DNA from: Sabellastarte sp. h YS-2021 | Taxonomy: Eukaryota; Annelida; Polychaeta; Sabellida; Sabellidae | Length of the DNA: 64,000 bases | NCBI GenBank assembly: GCA_964017235.1 | Contig: OZ024933.1 | Span: forward strand, 6,947,962-7,011,961 | Direction of reading: 5' to 3' | Shown here: in pieces, positions 26,345 through 39,479 of the stretch | Numbering within the stretch: position 1 is the first letter of the stretch | Layout: each line of letters opens with the position of its first letter | Program-made: the position numbers and the translations under genes | Notes under the pieces: model-generated | The model's input: the letters and a program-made list of their open reading frames with translations, nothing else | Told to the model about the DNA's origin: nothing | The model's database searches: none

Positions 26345-26938
26345 TGTAATAGTATCCCTCGTATTAGTATAGTTGGTACCTCTATACTTCCCCTTCTTTG
26401 TGAAAAAAAGCTTTGAACAGAACTTAAAAATAAGAACGCACTTCAAAGTTATCAATATGGAAAAATGGCAATGTTTTCCTAAATTGTGATGTAAATCTAG
26501 AGCAGTCAAATGTGGTCCCTACATACCTCTTGCAGAAGCCAAAGCAGCTGTCCCATTTCTTCCCCAAGGAGGAATGGGACACCCAATAGTGCTAAACTTG
26601 CCGCAAGATCTGAAACATACAAAACAGTTGTTGCTAGATGCCTCCCAAAATTAGAAAATAGCACCGCAGATACCCGTAGCCCACATCCTGCAGGGATATG
26701 AAAAGGGAGTACTTAAATTACAAAGGGGTATAAATTTTCAACATGTTCTGTCTTTCAGAAGAGACAGAATGTTGTTAAGACAGTTTGAACTTCTTCCACC
26801 TTCTAGCTTTAAAGATATGGGACAAATGAGGCTTCATGATAAGCTCCACATCCAAACGCAATAAATACATCTTGCTAATTTGGAGAAACTCCAACTGGTT
26901 TGGATTATGGAAAAACACTAGAAGACTCCAGTATCTTA
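26345..26938. other. Unclassified; weak exon-like segment on minus strand
   Basis: On the minus strand, 26610-26524 is bounded by TTTCAG and AG/gtatgt and is open in two of three frames (87 bp). No homology was recognised and neighbouring frames are interrupted, so I do not call a gene. Confidence 0.2.
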
Positions 26939-27865
26939 ACAAGAGGAGAGTGCCCGTGAACGGGCACTGTGTAGGCTGACTGAGTGTTTTTGATTTGTGA
27001 AGGTGATAATTAGAGGAAAGCATAATTATCAGGGAAAGTGCTGTACAGGAATACAGTAAATGGTGATTGAAGAGCATATTCGAAAGAAATTCCGAAGTTG
27101 ACAGAAGAAAAGGACAAAAATGTTGTTCCCTGCAAATGGTATTATGAAGGAAAGTAACAAGGTAATTGTTTAAGTGTAAAGAGTAGGTTAAACCATAGTT
27201 AAAGAAATACTGTAAATGCAATACCCTCGGTCGACCTTGAAGAAGTCCAAGGTCAAATTCAACCACACAAAAACATTCCCAGCCCATGATTTCCTATAGG
27301 TTGGTTTACCATCCCAAACCTCTAGGACCAATAATAAGCGAGTTATAAGCACTTTTAAGTTTGGCTATCCTCATTTGACCTTGAAGGAGGGGTCCAAAGG
27401 TCAAATCGGAACACATCAAAAGATTCCCAGCCCATCATTTCCAATATGTCTGTTTACCATCCCAAACCTCTAGGACCAATAATAAGCAGCTTATAAGCAC
27501 ATTTAAGTCTGGCTATCCTTGTTTGACCTTGAAGGAGGGGCCAAAGGTCAAATCTGACCACACCAAAAGATTTGCAGCCCATGATATCCTACAGGTTTAC
27601 CATCCCAAACCTCTAGGACCAATAATAAGGGAGATATAAGAACTTTTCATGACTGACAAAGAAACACCTGTGGCGGCAATCTTGTTTTTCAAAATGATGC
27701 CAACGATATTCCCAGTCAAGATTTTATAATGAGGAACATATCCTGCCAATTTGAGATCTCTACCTATAATACCCTTTGCTCTAGGGGGCCAACAAAAGTC
27801 CTTGTTTAAAGTCGAATAAACGTCCGTGGCGGCCATCTTGTTTTTCAAAATGAGGCCAAAAAAAA

Positions 27866-29726
27866 CTAGAAATAGGACGCCCTGTTGATAGTAGATGCGA
27901 ATAGAAACAGGATAGCATAGAAGAACACACATTATCATGTGTAATGTCCACCCCATGAACCTTTTGCCAAAATTGTACAGTAGTCTTACAAAACCCTGTT
28001 TCATTTGTAAAATATATCAATGATGCTTAAATATTTATTAGTGTAGATGTAAATTATTTCAGCTTCATGCCTTTTTGCATTGGTTGTGTCGAAAATTTTG
28101 ATGAAATCACTCTATCTTGCACGGTTAAGAAGATAGAAGCAAATTCCTGTTTTTCTATTTTTGGCAAAAATTTGAAAATTCAAAATGGCTGCCATTTTTG
28201 GGAAAAGGAAAATTTTTTGAAAATTGGCAAGAGTACATTTGTTAGATACCCTATGGGTCGAAAATTTCGACGAAATCGCTCTATCTCGCACGGTTAAGGA
28301 GATAGAAGCAAATTCCTGTTTTTCTATTTTTGGCAAAAATTTGAAAATTTAAAATGGCTGCCATTTTTGGGAAAAGGAAAATTTTTTGAAAATTGGCAAG
28401 AATACATTTGTTAGATACCCTATGGGTCGAAAATTTCGACGAAATCGCTCTATCTCGCACGGTTAAGGAGATAGAAGCAAATTTGAAAATTCAAAATGGC
28501 CGCCATTTTTGGGGAGGGGAAAATTTTTTTGAAAATTGGCAAGAGTACATTTGTTAGATACCCTATGGATCGAAAATTTCGACGAAATCGCTCTATCTCG
28601 CACGGTTAAGGAGATAGAAGCAAATTTGTGTTTTGCCATTTTTGGCAAAAATTCGAAATTTCAAAATGGCTGCCATTTTTGGGGAGGGGAAAATTTTTTG
28701 AAAATTGCAAAGATTACATTCCTTAGATATCCTGTGGGTCGAAAATTTCGACGAAATCGCTCTATCTCGCACGGTTAAGGAGATAGAAGCAAATTTGTGT
28801 TTTGCCATTTTTGGCCAAAATTCGAAAATTCAAAATGGCCGCCATTTTTGGGGAGGGGAAAATTTTTTGAAAATTGCAAAGAGTACATTCCTTAGATACC
28901 CTATGGGTCGAAAATTTCGACGAAATCGCTCTATCTCGCACGGTTAAGGAGATAGAACCAAATTTGTGTTTTGCCATTTTTGGCAAAAATTCGAAAATTC
29001 AAAATGGCCGCCATTTTTGGAGAGGGGAAAATTTTTTGAAAATTGCGAAGAGTACATTCCTTAGATACCCTGTGGGTCGAAAATTTCGACGAAATCGCTC
29101 TATCTCGCATGGTTAAGGAGATAGAAGCAAATTTGTGTTTTGCCATTTTTGGCAAAAATTCGAAAATTCAAAATGGCCGCCATTTTTGGGGAGGGGAAAA
29201 TTTTTTGAAAATTGCAAAGAGTACATTCCTTAGATACCCTGTGGGTCGAAAATTTCGACGAAATCGCTCTATCTCGCACGGTTTAGGAGATATGAGCACA
29301 TTTGCCTTTTTCAGTATTCAAAATAGCTAATTACTCATTTATTTAATTAATTACTCACTCATCTATGAAGCAATTCCCCCCAAAGCAATCCCATACAAGC
29401 TATTAACCCAATGAACCTCCATACCAAATTTCAGAAAGCTAGGCTTAATAGCATTCCTTAAAATGTCTGGAAACCAAAGAGCTACTCAAAAGTAGCAAAG
29501 TAGCTATTACTCAGTTAGCTATAGAGCTATCATCACCAAAAGCAATCCCATACAAGCTATTAACCCAATAAACCTGCATGCCAAATTTGGTAAAGATAGG
29601 ATAAGAACTGTTGCCTAAAATGTCTGGAAACCAAGTGGGACGCCGGACGCCGGACACCGGACGCCGGACGGTGGACGGCGGAAAAAGCAAAAATAATATG
29701 TCCACCCCCCCAGTGGGGTGGACATA
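27866..29726 (-). mobile_element. Helentron-like element carrying a 169-bp satellite core
   Basis: Its limits are defined by comparison with copy A, which reads through the same place uninterrupted near 22750. On the minus strand it ends in CTAG/T (27866-27869). The opposite end carries a perfect hairpin, tgtccacccc/ggggtggaca, at 29699-29724. Flanking arms surround a tandem array. Arms plus a ~160-170-bp repeated core is the layout known for mollusc Helentron-associated elements. A short G/C run (gacgccg repeats, 29640-29680) precedes the hairpin. Confidence 0.65.
28075..29305. repeat. 169-bp tandem array (about seven units)
   Basis: The period is exactly 169 bp between the later copies. 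The unit holds 'aaaatggccgccattttt', 'aaaattttttgaaaatt', 'gtcgaaaatttcgacg' (a palindrome) and 'atctcgcacggttaagg'. One copy near 28463 is shortened. Roughly 75-80-codon frames are open on both strands in each unit, but these follow from the repeat itself. Confidence 0.95.
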
Positions 29727-31345
29727 ATTCCCAGGCAACATTTTATGGTTACTAATATGTCCTGCAAACTTAAGAAGGCTAGCTATAATATTTTTTTCAT
29801 TAGAGCGGTAATGGTGAAATCTGTACACATTGCGGCTATCCAGTGGATACATTGATTTACTCAACAGTGAGAACCTGAAAGTAGCTATTGCTCAGCTATG
29901 CCATGACATAGAGGTCTGAAATTTCACTATGTTATACTTGACCAAAAATTATGTGAATAACATATTTAAACAAAATACTCTAAATGTAATAGTTTTCAAG
30001 TTACAACTGATTTATTCAACAGTGATATAACCTCAAAGTAGCTATTACTCAGTTATGCAATGAGCTACATGTCTGAATTTTTACTATGTTATAGCTGACC
30101 CAAACGTAGGTGAACAACATATTTAAGCAAATTACTGTAAATGCAACATTTTCAAGTTACAACTGATTTACTCAATAGTGAGAACCTGAAAATAGCTATT
30201 GCTCACCTATGTCATGAGCTATAGGTCTGTAACTTCACTATGTTATAGCAGACCCAACAGTAGGCGAACAACATATTTTAACAAAATACTCCAAATGCAA
30301 TATTTTTCAAGTTACAGCTGATTTACTCAACTGTCACTACCTGAAAATAGCTATTGCTCAGTTGTGCCATGAGCTACAGGTCTGTAATTTCACTATGTTA
30401 TAGCTAACCCAAAAGTAGCTGAATAAGATATTTACACAAGTTTCTGTAAATGCAATAGTTTTCCAATTACAACTGATTTACTCAACAGTGAGAACTTCAA
30501 AGTAGCTATTACCCAGCTATGAAATGAGCCACAGGTCTGGAACTTCACTATGTTATAGCTGACCCCAAAATAGGTGAATAACATATGAAACAAGATACTC
30601 TAAATGCAATAGTTTTCAAGTTATAAGTGATTTACTCAACAGTGATAACCTAAAAGCAGGTATTACTCAGCTATACCATGAGCTACATGTCTGAAATTTT
30701 ACTATGTTATAGCTGACCCAAAAATAGCTCAATAACATATTAAATGAAATTCTCTAAATGCAATAGTTTTCAAGTTACAAGTGATTTTACTCATGATGGA
30801 AGTTACTGAAAATCCCAAAAGTAGCTATTACTCACTTAGCTATTGAGACAGACACCCAAGTTACTCACCATGTTGTAGCTATGAAAAAAGTAGCTGAATA
30901 ACATATTTTAACAAAATGCTCTAAATGTAACACTTTTCAAGTTATATCTGATTTGGTGCATGATTTCATGAATTTTAATGCATTAAAAATTATTAAAAAA
31001 ATTTATTTAAAAAAAAATAAGACAGATCCAGGTCTCATACTCACACAAGAGAATCTACCTCTGGTCTAGTACATACATGCAAGAGATGAGAGAAATCCCT
31101 GCAACAGTCACTGAGAAAATTGTGATAAAGTGTTGAAATTTTCACACTTTTGGTGGGGGGTACCCTCCTTGTAATGTGTCTAGCAAACAGACGAACAGAC
31201 AGATTTGCATGCCTTGAATAGTTTTTCATCCTCAATAGATAAGGTATCTTTTAAAAAAAAACAGCTTGTCTCTAGGCCTTGTAGTTTTGAAGAAGTTGTT
31301 CACGCGGATGCGGACACCCACGCCGCAGAGTGACGACATAAAAAT

Positions 31346-32332
31346 TGTGTACCAGAGGAAAGTAAGCTGTTATAAAGCCACAAAAATATTCATACAGTCC
31401 TACATGTTCTTGGTCACTTGACCCCAGATGAGAGACAAACTTAAGCTCAATGCAGAGAGGCAGGTAATTTCATGTTGGATTAGAACTCAAGCCCAGTGGC
31501 CCCAAACTTCACACCTAAACCAAGTGCTTCCAGATTAATATAAGGTCAAGTAATGTACTGACACATAGATGCACATATAGATTAACATAGTATAAAGATC
31601 CCAGCACTATTCTTCAGTGAAGAATCTTGAAACAAAACTTGCCCTTTACAAGGACCACCATATGAAAGGTCAAACACAGGTTAAGGTCAAATTATTAGAA
31701 GTGATATATATTTGAAGATGCCACAGTAACAGACTCATGACAATAAGCATCAGCCAAGCCATAATTTAGATGGAATCCACATATGCTGGACAAAAAACTA
31801 TATTTTATAAAATGTGATATTTTTATCATTTTAAATGTAAATTATTACTTCTAATAGTTCTTAAACGATGCAGTTTTATTGTATATTTGCCAATTTTTGG
31901 ATTGAATGGTGAAGAAAACTTTTGCTAGGTATATTGTTAAAACAACCAGAAGTTAAGGATGTTAGCTATTGTTTACTGCAGTGTCTAGCCATATAAAGGA
32001 CACTTATTACTGGGGACTATCTGCCCCCACACTTTTGCAGCCATGTGTGATTGGAAAGTGATCTCTGAAAATAAATAACCTTTTAAGAAGGTGTGGGGGA
32101 AGATAGCCCCCGTGAAAACAATAACTGCAATCAACTGGGTGTTTGTAAATAGAAATCATAATGCCAGCTTAATATCAGGTTAATAAATTATGTTTATAAT
32201 TCTCTTGTTAAATTGATTATCTTACTCGAGTATTATTATATTCATGATTTTATTTTTATTTTAAATTAAATTTTAGATAAAAATCATTCTACACTATTCT
32301 TTTTGTACTAAACTTTGAATTCATTTACATTC
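31346..32332. other. No recognisable gene
   Basis: AT-rich sequence; no long frame, LTR match or RNA gene. The 3' LTR of the adjacent gypsy element would be expected here but is not recognisable. Confidence 0.5.
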
Positions 32333-35089
32333 TTAAAGAATGCCAATGAGAGGAAAGCATCTATCCGCTATCTTATGAGTACCTTGCAGCCCCACATTAC
32401 GAAGCAGAACCCTGTCCCCGAGTTCCAAAACAGCGCCACGAATTCGCCTGTCATACCTATCCTTCTGATCTGCCTGACTACGCTTCACAGAGGACTCGGC
32501 TAAATCATAAGCCTTCTTCAGGCCCTCTTTAAGATTGTTTATGTAGTCACGAGATGTCACAGGACCAGATGGTTCATGACGGCCAAGAGCAAGATCTACT
32601 GCAATCCTAGGATGGCGACCAAACATTAAGTAATAAGGGGAGAACCCAGTTGTGTCATGTTTGGTACAATTATATGCATGAACAAGAGACCCGACATGAC
32701 TTTTCCAGTCAGCCTTCTTCTTCGGCTACTTCCAAAGTTTCATTGCATCAGGTGAAATATTGCCTTCAGCCATGTTACTAGAGAGTTTCTGTTTAACTTC
32801 TCTGATCGCAGGATCGGCTTCCTGCTCCATTGACCAATCAATGGCAGTATCCAGGGATGACTGACAGTCCCGAACTAGGACATCAGGAATAGCCTGTTGC
32901 CCATAACAGAAACATTCCACAGGAACTGTACCTGGAACATGAGCATGTAACATCTGGCTGACAATGGTAGAACTAACCTCTGGCCATTTAATCCTCGAAA
33001 GTGCATCTGCAGCACGATTTGCCGACCCTGGACAATATGTCAAGGTAAACTGGTAATTTGCCAGCTGTGCAACCCACCTATGCCTGGTGGCATCCAACTT
33101 GGCTGACTTAAGCACATAAGTCAGGGGATTGTTGTCTGTGATCACAGAGAAAGTATTTCCATAAAGGTAATCGTGAAACTTCTCTGTGACCGCCCATTTC
33201 AATGCCAAGAACTCAAGCTTATGAACGGGATAGTTTCGCTCAGCCCTGGAAATTCCACGACTAGCGTAAGCGATCACCCGCTCCAAGCTGTTCTGCTCCT
33301 GTGACAACACAGCACCTAGGCCATCGCCACTTGCATCGGTGCGGAGAATGAATGGCTTTGAGTAATCGGCAAAAAGTAATCATGGCTTTGCAATTTTGGC
33401 AAAATCTTTGATGAATCGCCGATAAAAGCTCATAAATCCAACAAAACTTTGGACTTGATTCACAGAAGTTGGCACAGGCCAAGACTTCACACTGGCTATC
33501 TTATCGGGATCCACTGAAATACCTTTCTCTGAAATTATGTGTCCAAGGTATCTTGTGTCCTTTCGTAAAAACTGACATTTGGACGGGCCCAATTTAAGTC
33601 CAGCTTCCTTCAGCTTCTGGAACACCGCCTCCAAGTGAACAAGATGTTCCTCGTACGTCTTACTAAAGATGACAATATCATCCAAGTAAAGCAAGCAAAA
33701 TGACAGGTGGAGATCACCCATACAACTCTCCATTAGCCTCTGGAAAGTAGCCGAGGCATTGGTTAACCCAAAAGGCATGCGTTCGCATTCCCAAAACCCC
33801 AAGGGACCAACTGTAAAAGCTGTCTTACATTTGTCTCCCTCGGCAAGAGGTACCTGCCAATAACCAGACTTTAAGTCCAGTACACTAAACCACTTGGCCC
33901 CAGACAACACATCCAATGTTGAGTCAATACGTGGCAAACTGTATCTGTCCGGAATAGTTTTGCGGTTGATTGCCCTTAGGTCAATACAAAACCTCAAAGC
34001 ACCAGACTTTTTGCGCACTATCACAACATTTGAAGCATACGGACTTTGAGACTTGCGGATGACACCAAGTGTCTCCATTTCCTTCAAATGAGCCCGAACT
34101 TCCTCGTACATGGATGGAGGAATGGGTCGTGGCTTTTCCTTGAAAGGCACATTGTCTGTAAGACGTATATGGTGTTCCGCCTTAGTTGTCAGACCCAAAT
34201 CCAAGTCATGAAGTGAAAATACCGACTTCCACTTCACCAAAAGTCTTTGTACCTCACCGACTTGCTCATCAGATAAGGTCTCCTTCATATTAGAAAAATT
34301 GTCAAGGAAATCAGCGGACTGACTGAATGACACTTCATCAGCCACACTTCCCTTCTCAAGGCCAACCACATCCTCTGTGCTGTATAACTCACAAATGCGA
34401 GTCTTTGCTGGAATGGTAACAGGCTGTGACAAATGATTCACAAGGTCAATGGGTAACCTGATCTTTGACCTACCTGGGGATACAATGTTCACACTTGGTG
34501 TAACCATAACGCCTTTTGGTAACCCAGACTTTCCTTCCATGCAAACAGTCATTTTTTGGCAAACTGCTGGAGTTTGTGTTCGACCATAAATGATCACATG
34601 ACCATTAGCTGGCACGGTAACTGGTCTGGAAGTCCTTAGATCACCCAGACTATCGGTTCTACCCTGTACTGCCTGTTGCTTGGTAACAGCGTACAACACA
34701 TTCTTCCAGGTGCGGTCAGGGTGAAGGTTGGCATTGGTAAGGCGACCAAGAATATTGGTACCAAGAAGCACCGGAACTCGTTTGTGATATTCTGTATCAG
34801 GTACAACTAGCATCAGCACTGGGAACTCACCTAACAAAATCTCAGGCGACTGAATTGCAACTTCTACCAATCCCAGATAGGGAACTTTATGACCCCCTGC
34901 GCCTTCAATAGACAACACATTGTCCAAAGGCTGAACAGTCAAATTCAAAGAAGTGCAAAGACTCACTGCCATAGTGCTGACCATTGAACCCGTATCCAAC
35001 AATGCTGATACCTCTTGTCCACAAACAATCAATGACACTTCATTAGCCCTGCCAACAATATCCCTCATTAAATCATAGGAGCTTTTCAT
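32333..35089 (-). pseudogene. Gypsy pol: protease, RT, RNase H, truncated integrase
   Basis: Domains in order: retropepsin-like protease (VSALLDTGSMVST), RT (FCIDLRAINRKTI, SVLDLKSGYWQV, LLYLDDIVIFSK), an in-frame TGA at 33380-33382, RNase H in the same frame (TDASGDG, VITDNNPLTYVL, GSANRAADALSR), a stop at 32726, and then only the integrase C-terminus (DWKSHVGSL, MFGRHPRIAV, LELGDRVLLRN). The zinc-binding HHCC module and the DDE catalytic core are missing, so an internal deletion joined RNase H to the integrase tail. All remaining parts stay in one frame. Confidence 0.88.
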
Positions 35090-35841
35090 TGGGATGTCGG
35101 ACCGCTCCCTTTTTCCGACCCCTTGAAGTTTAAACGATAGTTTTTAGCAATATACCCCAGCTTGTTGCACTTAAAACAGCGCACAGTTTTCTTAGAACCT
35201 GTTCCCGACCCCTGTGGTCGTGAATTCCTCTGTGTCTGTAGCGTAGACTGGGACGAGGTGGAATCTAAAGATGTCGTAGATGGTGTCACCTGCGAAAACT
35301 TGGTCTCCAATGCTGTGAGCCGGGCTAGGATTTCATCGAACCCCTTCTTGAACATTGGTGACATTTCCGCATCTGCTTGTTGCACCTTTACTGTCTGTGC
35401 AGAAAACTCAACATCAACCTTCCTTGCCTCCACAATGAAGTTGGGACTGCCAGCCAAAGCATCAAATTTGTGCCTAAGGGCATCCTTGATCTTACCGCTG
35501 CGCAGCTTTGTCCAGAACTGTGTGTTGACCACAATATCGTAATTGTCCGGGCTAATGATGGAAGCATCCTTCCTGGTAATCTTGGAAACTATATCTTCCA
35601 ACCTGGCATACCATTCAGTAATACTCTCATTAGCCCCTTGCTCTGCGGCATAAAACTGGGCCAACAACACATGTGGAGGATTAACATCTCCAAACATCAT
35701 CTCGAAGCGTCGAAGAATGTCGCTGACGGAAGCACTCTCCCCCATATGAAGAACCAACTCCTGCGCCTGGCCTTTAATGGACCTCTTAATAGCGGTCAAC
35801 ACCATACCTTCTGGGCAACCTTGCCTGATCAAGCAGTTCAC
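35086..35841 (-). pseudogene. Gypsy gag, capsid and zinc-knuckle region
   Basis: A 251-residue frame with the retrotransposon-gag stretch LLAQFYAAEQGANESITEWY and a C-terminal CCHC-type knuckle, CFKCNKLGYIAKNYR. In this knuckle the expected His and the last Cys are both Tyr, so two of four zinc ligands are lost. The stop codon overlaps the next frame's start, as usual for gag-pol neighbours. Confidence 0.8.
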
Positions 35842-35857
35842 ATCATGGCGAAATTGT

Positions 35858-36445
35858 TCATAGGAACAATCCTTGGACGAGCCTTGGTCCAGCAGGAAGA
35901 CCAGTTGGCGGTGAGTGAGGTATTTGACCTGGCAAAGTAGGCTTAACTGTCTTCATCTCATGTGGATAAGCAACTCCCTGTGACACTGGAGGGTCCAGGG
36001 AAACTCTAAGGGCCTCACTCAACTGTTTCCTCTGTATCACTGGCAATCCTCCAATTGCCTCCAGGATGTCACTCATCTTGGGTTCAACTTTGGGAGTCGA
36101 CTCAGTGATCCTTGTCTTTCCCATCTGCTCATGCTTGGAATAAGCTCCAAGAACGCTTGGCTTCAGGCTAACCAACAGACTAGTCAGTTTTGGTGTAAGT
36201 ACCTGGACTGTCACAATCTTGCCACAAAGAGGCTGGTTGTGATGTCTCGAAATCACCATCTCAACATATCTGACATCCACAAAAAAAATAAAAAGACCAT
36301 GATCATGTGGAATGCAATCACGGATGACCTTATCCGGACTGATGTCTAGTTTCAAGTTGTTACAAATTTCAACCGGGTCATAATCGGAGTCCAACCCGCT
36401 AATGTACACAATCTGCGATGTCGACATGATGTCACTACAACTCAT
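35858..36445 (-). pseudogene. Gypsy gag, N-terminal part
   Basis: A 195-residue frame starting MSCSDIMSTSQIVYISGL. It lies immediately upstream of the capsid-like part and is shifted relative to it near 35880, so the gag is frameshifted. The position relative to pol and the zinc-knuckle part downstream support the gag assignment; the N-terminal sequence itself is not recognised. Confidence 0.6.
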
Positions 36446-36449
36446 AGGC

Positions 36450-38234
36450 TGTCAGAAAAATACCTCAAGGTTCTACCAGGTCAAAAAAATACAAATTCAA
36501 AGTGTCAATATAAAATGCAAGCTAATCTAAATCAAAAACTCCAAAAAACAATGTTTATGCAAAGAAAAATTAAAGATCCAAGTGCTCAAAAAAATACAAG
36601 TTCACTGTAAAATAGGTCAAGGTAAGCTTATTCACTGCAAAAGCTAATAATAATAAAAACCTATGCAAAAGATAAAACAATAAGTCAATAAATAATTCTG
36701 TATAGCAGATAACTCACATTAACCCAACATGAGTCCCAAAGGTCCCAAAGGTGAAAACAAACGAACAGGTCAACAAACGGAAATGAATACAGCAGACCCC
36801 TTTTTTTCCAACAAGAAAACCGCAAAATGCACTACTGGTTAAAAAATCAGTTATACAGTTGACGGCTATTGAGCGGCAATAAATCCGACAAATATAATGA
36901 TAAAACAAATCCCAATCCGGAATTTAACTGACAAGCTATTGAAAACGGCAATAAATTAAGCAAAACACAATAAAAAGACTCACACTAAATCTCAACTTTC
37001 ACTCAGCACATTCATTCGGTATACTTTCAGTCCAAAATTTAATAAATGCAAGTACATAACATAATAATTATGTACGATAGTAAATATATGATCAATAAAA
37101 TATTTATAATAAAGTTAAATGAAAATATACACCAAAAATATGTGTGAAGAAAAAAACAAACTCCCCTATATATCCAAATATACTAAACGTTAAATGACTG
37201 GATAAATTAGTAATACGTAAAGCATAAGTTTGACCAGCAAAATCAAAAGAATTACTTCATAAATTCATATGTACATAAAACAGTTGAAATACTGATAAAT
37301 TAAACAAAATTAACCCAACATACTTCCACACACCAATCAAAATTATTCTGACTTACTTTCATCAAGAAAACAAAAAACCAAAAAAAACCCACCAAAACCA
37401 CAGTACTTGACTATAGCGGAAAATGAGTAAAAATAAAAAAACAAAGAACTGCACTTGATTACTTAATTAAGTCCAACACAAAGTCAGTACCACAAAATAT
37501 CTCTTGACTAGAAAGTCTCACCAAAATAAATCATAGATATCAAGTAAACAAGCTGCAAATATTCACACAACTGAAGTCAAGGTAAATGCCAACACTGATC
37601 AATAAGCTAAACACAATACTGAGATATCTTGCGAGTTAACCAGTAGAACAAATAAACATCAAATTAACTAATCACAATGCTACAGTATCATGAATCAAAT
37701 AATATAAAGAATTCACATATAACTGATATTCAGTAATGATAAAAGCAATCCGCTGGATAGAAATTTTAAAAACTTGCAGTGAAACAAATAACCAAACAAG
37801 AGCACTTTAGATATGTAAAATATAATGTTCATAAGTTTAATGACACCGAATAAATAACTGGTAAACCACATATGCTAATGAAGTCTGGTTAAGCACACCC
37901 AATGAACTTTACCACTTTCCGTATTCACCACTCTGAATGCCAAAACAGATAAATTAATATCGTATCTCCAATTTAACTGTTCGGATGTTAACCTTTCGGC
38001 AGAGGTCGTTACCGACAAGTCTTTTATGCTCAAAAACACCATCCAACACCCAACAGAAACAAATCAAACACTCGCTTAACTAAGTCGACATCACTCTCCA
38101 GGGGTATTCTTGATGCAGGTGTCAACACTGTGTCGCTGTGAAGACTGAAGAAAACACTTAACTAATGCAAATAGAAGTAGTCACATCTGATGGTCCCGTC
38201 GTCACACCCTCAGGATCTCATTAGGGGCTCCAAA
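36450..38234 (-). other. Gypsy untranslated leader, no gene
   Basis: About 1.8 kb of A-rich sequence between the gag start and the LTR edge, without long frames. A primer-binding-like site occupies about 38218-38232. Confidence 0.6.
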
Positions 38235-38520
38235 TGTTGCCGCACGGTTCCTATCTGGTCGGTAGTTAGTAACTGGGCGGGCTTGACTAGGGTGAATCAA
38301 ACCAAGCAGATGTCTTAACTATGTTTATTGAAAAATACCTCCAGTTTATAGTGATCACTGAGGACTCAACACAGCCGTTCACATATCCTGTCACACTTCT
38401 GACACTGATTGCCTTACAAAAACACCTCCAGTTTATAGTGATCACTGAGGACTCAACACAGCCGTTCACATATCCTGTCACACTTCTGACACTGATCGCC
38501 TTACAAAAACACCTATAAAT
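38235..38520 (-). repeat. Putative 5' LTR segment with an 87-bp tandem duplication
   Basis: The LTR edge is at 38235 (plus-strand tgttgccgc). A minus-strand AATAAA at 38324-38329 fits an LTR polyadenylation signal. Units 38337-38423 and 38424-38510 are almost identical (period 87 bp). The outer LTR boundary is not determined. Confidence 0.55.
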
Positions 38521-38749
38521 AGATAATCGTTGCTAATAGTACTTCGAAAAATAATATAATTATTACCTAGAATTACATAAACAAGAGGGTCAGAGGTGCC
38601 CCAAAAGGCGGGTTGCGCACGCAGGAAACAAGGTTAGCAACTGCTCTCATTAAATTTAGGAACAAGGAAAGAAATGTTAGGTTACCCACTTAAGGTAAAT
38701 GTGTTCGACATGCTAAGAAATGTAATACTTCTAATCTAAAAACGAACAA

Positions 38750-39470
38750 ATGGACAGAAGAACAAGACAAATGAATGGACGGATTTACACCAATTTCGAA
38801 AGGAACCTAGCTATGATGGTGATGTATGTCCCTGTGAAGTTTGAATTAGATTGGAGTAACCGTTTTCGAGTTAGAGTCCGGAAACAAAAATGTGGACGGA
38901 CAGATGGATGGACAGAAAAACGGACAAAAACGAAGAAACGGACGGAAAAACGGACAAACAAACAGACGGAATTTCACCAATTTTGAAAGGAACCTAGCTA
39001 TGATGGTGATCTATCTCCCTGTGAAATTTGAATTTGATTGGTCAAACCGTTCTAAAGTTAGAGTCCGGAAACGAAAATGTGGACAAACAGATGGATGGAC
39101 AGACAAACGGACGAAAAACGGACAAACGAACACACGGAATTTCACCAATTTCGAAAGGAACCTAGCTATGATGGTGATCTATCTCCCTGTGAAGTTTGAA
39201 TTTGATTGGTCAAACCGTTTTAAAGTTAGAGTCCGGAAACGAAAATGTGGACAAACAGATGGATGGACAAACGGACGAAAAACGGACAAACGAACACACG
39301 GAATTTCACCAATTTGGAAAGGAACCTAGCTATGATGGTGATCTATCTCCCTGTGAAGTTTGAATTTGATTGGTCAAACCGTTTTAAAGTTAGAGTCCGG
39401 AAACGAAAAATGTGGACGGACAGACGGACAGACAGACAGACGGACAGACGGATGTCGGACACATCAATCT
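38750..39470. repeat. Minisatellite, four units of ~165-185 bp
   Basis: The phrase 'acctagctatgatggtgat' starts near 38806, 38991, 39160 and 39325. Each unit also contains 'gagtccggaaac' and runs of 'ggacaaacgga'/'ggacagac'. The open frames in it are products of the repeat. Confidence 0.88.
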
Positions 39471-39479
39471 AATAGGCGG

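Larger units (their letters stand above)
26939..31345. repeat. Segmental duplication, copy B
   Basis: Counterpart of 21690-24845, interrupted by the element at 27866-29726. It includes its own ~155-bp array at about 29845-30800. Point differences are frequent, so the duplication is not recent. Confidence 0.88.
32333..38235 (-). mobile_element. Decayed Ty3/gypsy retrotransposon
   Basis: Minus-strand order is 5' LTR edge (38235), primer-binding-like site, ~1.8-kb leader, gag, protease-RT-RNase H, and a residual integrase C-terminus. The LTR ends in ...CA at 38235, directly followed by TTTGGAGCCCC, a tRNA-complementary type start. The coding part contains a frameshift, two stops and an internal deletion. 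No matching 3' LTR is found. Confidence 0.85.

Noticed and set aside
26524-26610. Minus-strand 87-bp exon with good splice sites.
   Set aside because: Open in more than one frame, no recognisable product, no partner exon; probability of chance is high.
28067-29330. Series of ~75-95-codon frames on both strands, similar to each other, resembling a small gene family.
   Set aside because: They repeat with the 169-bp unit of a tandem array, exist on both strands at once, and lack start contexts or motifs; they are a by-product of the repeat.
38750-39470. Lys/Arg-rich frames (up to 145 codons) resembling a repetitive protein.
   Set aside because: The frames follow the minisatellite units with 'ggacaaacgga' runs; period and composition explain them.
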